A stretch of DNA of 64,000 nucleotides from Sipunculus nudus. Its lineage: Eukaryota > Annelida > Sipuncula > Golfingiida > Sipunculidae. Made by a program: the position numbers and the translations under genes. The notes beneath the pieces were generated by a model. The model did no database searches. It was not told the DNA's origin and saw only the letters and a list, made by a program, of their open reading frames with translations. Shown piece after piece: positions 62,295 to 64,000 of this stretch (position 1 is the stretch's first letter; each line of letters starts with the position of its first letter). The stretch spans positions 53,037,070 to 53,101,069 of the forward strand of contig CM049320.1 of NCBI GenBank assembly GCA_026874595.1, written 5' to 3'.

Positions 62295-62316
62295 GGTGCG
62301 TAACGGAGCTCGCACC
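62295..62316 (+). promoter_or_regulatory. Leader hairpin 1
   Basis: Stem GGTGCG/CGCACC around loop TAACGGAGCT. First of four related hairpins between primer binding site and gag. Confidence 0.7.
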
Positions 62317-62342
62317 GTATCGTGGCGGTTATATGTTCGTTC

Positions 62343-62366
62343 AAGTGCGTAACGGAACTCGCACTT
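62343..62366 (+). promoter_or_regulatory. Leader hairpin 2
   Basis: Stem AAGTGCG/CGCACTT around loop TAACGGAACT. Confidence 0.72.
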
Positions 62367-62386
62367 ATCACAGTGCACAGTGCATC

Positions 62387-62410
62387 AAGTGTGTAACGGA
62401 ACTCACACTT
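62387..62410 (+). promoter_or_regulatory. Leader hairpin 3
   Basis: Stem AAGTGTG/CACACTT around loop TAACGGAACT. A C-to-T change on one side and G-to-A on the other keep the pairing relative to hairpin 2. Confidence 0.72.
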
Positions 62411-62439
62411 TTAAACAGTTTGCAGTAATATTTTCTCCA

Positions 62440-62459
62440 GTGCGTAACGGAACTCGCAC
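62440..62459 (+). promoter_or_regulatory. Leader hairpin 4
   Basis: Stem GTGCG/CGCAC around loop TAACGGAACT. Confidence 0.7.
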
Positions 62460-62586
62460 AAAGGTAGATCCGTAAAGGGCTGTGTGTATGGTCGCGTGTG
62501 TGTAGACCTAACGATAGAAAGTGGGCCAGTATTGTGACACTGCCCTCGGTATTTGGTTACGTGTGCTTTATTGTTTAACACATGCC

Positions 62587-63681
62587 ATGGATCTTAAAGA
62601 AATAGTTGCTCTAGGGAAAGAGTTAGGATACGGGGGCGACTCCCTCCAAACATTTGTTAAAGAAGAATCCGATAGACAGGATAGAAAAGCTCAGCAAGCT
62701 GTCGAGCGAGCGGAGCGGGCCGCGGAGCGCGAAAAGCGTGAAAGCGAGGAGCAGAGAGCTCATGAGTTTAAAATGATTCAAGAGCAGAAAGAGCTCTTGC
62801 GGTTACAAAGTCAGACAGGGGTTAGAACGGATAATGTAGCAGAGGCTACCGTTAGGACCCCGAGCATTAAAATCCCCACCTATGATGACGGTAAAGACAG
62901 TATGGACGCATACATTGAACGTTTTGAACGTTTTGCGATAAGCCAAGGGTGGAAACGTGAAAACTGTGCAGTAAGCCTAAGTGCGTTGCTCAAGGGAAAA
63001 GCCCTTGAGGTTTATTCTCTCCTGACGTCAGAGGAGGCGCTCGATTATGACATCCTTAAGCATGCGCTTTTAAAGCGGTATAACCTCACAGAGGAAGGTT
63101 ATAGAACGAAATTCAGGACGTGTGGCCCTGAACGTAATGAAACCCCGATACAATTTGCGGCACGCATTGGCGGTTATTGTAGCAAGTGGGTACAGCTTTC
63201 GGGTATTGAACAAGATTACAAATCATTGTTAGATTTGATCCTGCGTGAGCAGTTTATCCGATCCTGTAGTGAGAAATTAGCCGCTTTTCTGAGAGAGAAG
63301 CAATGTAAAACCATTGATATGTTAGCATCTGCAGCAGAGAGTTACACAGAGGCCCATGGGTTAGGTTGTTTTGTTGGGCAAGCCAAACCGGTTAATAGAC
63401 CTAGATTCCAAGGTCGGACTGAGCAGGGCGTAGCCAATGATCGTAAACCAGGTGGTCACGTGGTTAGCAAGCCTACCGGTTCTTTCGGTAAATCGCACGG
63501 CCGCAGATGTTTTCTGTGTGATAGCCCGGCACATCTTGCAAAGACTGTAAGATGTATGCTAAACAGTCAGGTGGGAGAGAGAAAGCAGCATCTCTCGAGA
63601 TGCCCAGGTCCAGATATAAGGACGGTACTTCTTGCGTTGCAGAACAAAATGGGGCGTCCGGGGAGAAAGACAACGAGGTAG
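62587..63681 (+). CDS. Gag polyprotein with SCAN-like capsid domain
   Basis: The start at 62587 (GCCATGG, strong context) is preferred over an in-frame ATG at 62521. Layout: MDLKEIVALGKELG, then a long charged coiled-coil (residues about 25-75, Glu/Arg-rich), then a SCAN-like capsid region (YIERFERFA, LSALLKGKALEVY, LLKRYNLTEEGYR, LREQFIRSC), then a basic linker and a zinc knuckle CFLC-DSPA-H. The capsid region resembles the gag of Gmr1-like Ty3/Gypsy elements, the family from which vertebrate SCAN domains came. The frame loses the last knuckle Cys because of a one-base shift at about 63540, so the stop at 63681 is probably an artefact of that shift. Confidence 0.87.
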   Translation: MDLKEIVALGKELGYGGDSLQTFVKEESDRQDRKAQQAVERAERAAEREKRESEEQRAHEFKMIQEQKELLRLQSQTGVRTDNVAEATVRTPSIKIPTYDDGKDSMDAYIERFERFAISQGWKRENCAVSLSALLKGKALEVYSLLTSEEALDYDILKHALLKRYNLTEEGYRTKFRTCGPERNETPIQFAARIGGYCSKWVQLSGIEQDYKSLLDLILREQFIRSCSEKLAAFLREKQCKTIDMLASAAESYTEAHGLGCFVGQAKPVNRPRFQGRTEQGVANDRKPGGHVVSKPTGSFGKSHGRRCFLCDSPAHLAKTVRCMLNSQVGERKQHLSRCPGPDIRTVLLALQNKMGRPGRKTTR

Positions 63682-64000
63682 GTTGCTTTGTGAATGAACT
63701 CCGGGATTGTTTTAAATTTGATGAGCAGAGTGTTGAATTGAGGTGTGGCCACCATGTGACTTTATTGAATATGAATGGTTCTTTAAAGGTAAGGGGCTCA
63801 CAACTAAAAATGCCCACGTGTGAGGGCCAGGTCGAAGGAAAAACAGTCACGGTACTCCGTGATTCTGGCTGCAGCAGTGCAGTTGTGCGACGAGAGTTGG
63901 TACCGGAAAGCCAGTTTCTTGGAGAGAACCAGGATTGCGTGTTGATTGACGGAACCGCACGCACATTTCCTCTTGCGGTCGTTCAGGTTAGTACTCCTTT
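63540..64000 (+). CDS. Start of pol: zinc knuckle end and aspartic protease (partial)
   Basis: In the -1 frame from about 63540 an open frame runs to the end of the window. It supplies the missing knuckle residues (LAKDC, giving CX2CX4HX4C) and then a retropepsin-like active site LRDSGCSSAVV near 63855-63890. The 5' edge is open because the frame is continuous with gag after a one-base slip. Reverse transcriptase and integrase lie beyond the window. Confidence 0.75.

Noticed and set aside
63473-63964. Minus-strand frame of 163 codons
   Set aside because: Antisense of the gag end and protease of the LTR element.

Overview
This is intron-bearing, AT-rich animal DNA. It is crowded with (AT)n microsatellites and dead transposons. 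The repeats point to a mollusc, most likely a bivalve: pearl/Helentron-type elements with (GTCY)n tracts and terminal hairpins, a Penelope-like element with a hammerhead ribozyme, a Ty3/Gypsy element with a SCAN-like gag, and tRNA-like SINE units. The species cannot be named from the sequence. No bacterial-style operon, CRISPR array or rRNA gene is present.

The only well-supported host genes are two paralogous S8 (subtilisin-type) serine peptidase genes on the + strand about 40 kb apart: gene A (134-7821) and gene B (46071-48691). Each starts with a 12-codon exon, passes through very small phase-0 exons rich in Lys/Arg, and has one large exon carrying the complete Asp/His/Asn/Ser set. Each ends in a 68-residue C-terminal exon joined by a phase-1 intron. 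No signal peptide is visible, so the products look intracellular. In both genes the third small exon ends at a GC (not GT) splice donor, and in both the small exons have been tandemly duplicated (a 2.04 kb unit in A, a 177 bp unit in B). A third likely host exon is the terminal exon of an unrecognised gene on the minus strand (52796-53368). A possible single-membrane-span exon lies at 30833-30967 (minus).

Mobile DNA in order: a 5'-truncated CR1/jockey-like LINE (11443-13860, minus); a pearl/HINE element (16472-17788); a complete non-autonomous hAT element with an 8-bp target duplication (18153-19690) inside one copy of an old segmental duplication whose partner is at about 51270-52770; a large pearl/HINE element with six ~340 bp core repeats (21929-25342); a Penelope-like fragment plus hammerhead ribozyme (26490-27366); SINE units (27402-27836); a decayed Ty3/Gypsy pol (31020-32215); a second HINE family (32200-33262); duplicated segments around a 61-bp minisatellite (33560-38100); a decayed APE-type LINE (39203-41290, minus); another HINE (44390-45300); a fold-back MITE (49386-49526); a perfect 173-bp palindrome with two oppositely oriented hammerhead ribozymes (52336-52508); a 1.5 kb degenerate minisatellite (54430-55990); and a 3.2 kb segment bounded by 131-bp inverted repeats (56021-59243).

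The right end holds the first 2.9 kb of a nearly intact LTR retrotransposon: 957-bp 5' LTR, primer binding site, a leader with four hairpins whose stems co-vary around an invariant loop, a SCAN-like gag and the start of the protease. It runs off the window. The most unusual items are the microexon/GC-intron architecture of the S8 peptidase pair, the two independent hammerhead ribozyme loci, and the covarying leader hairpins.
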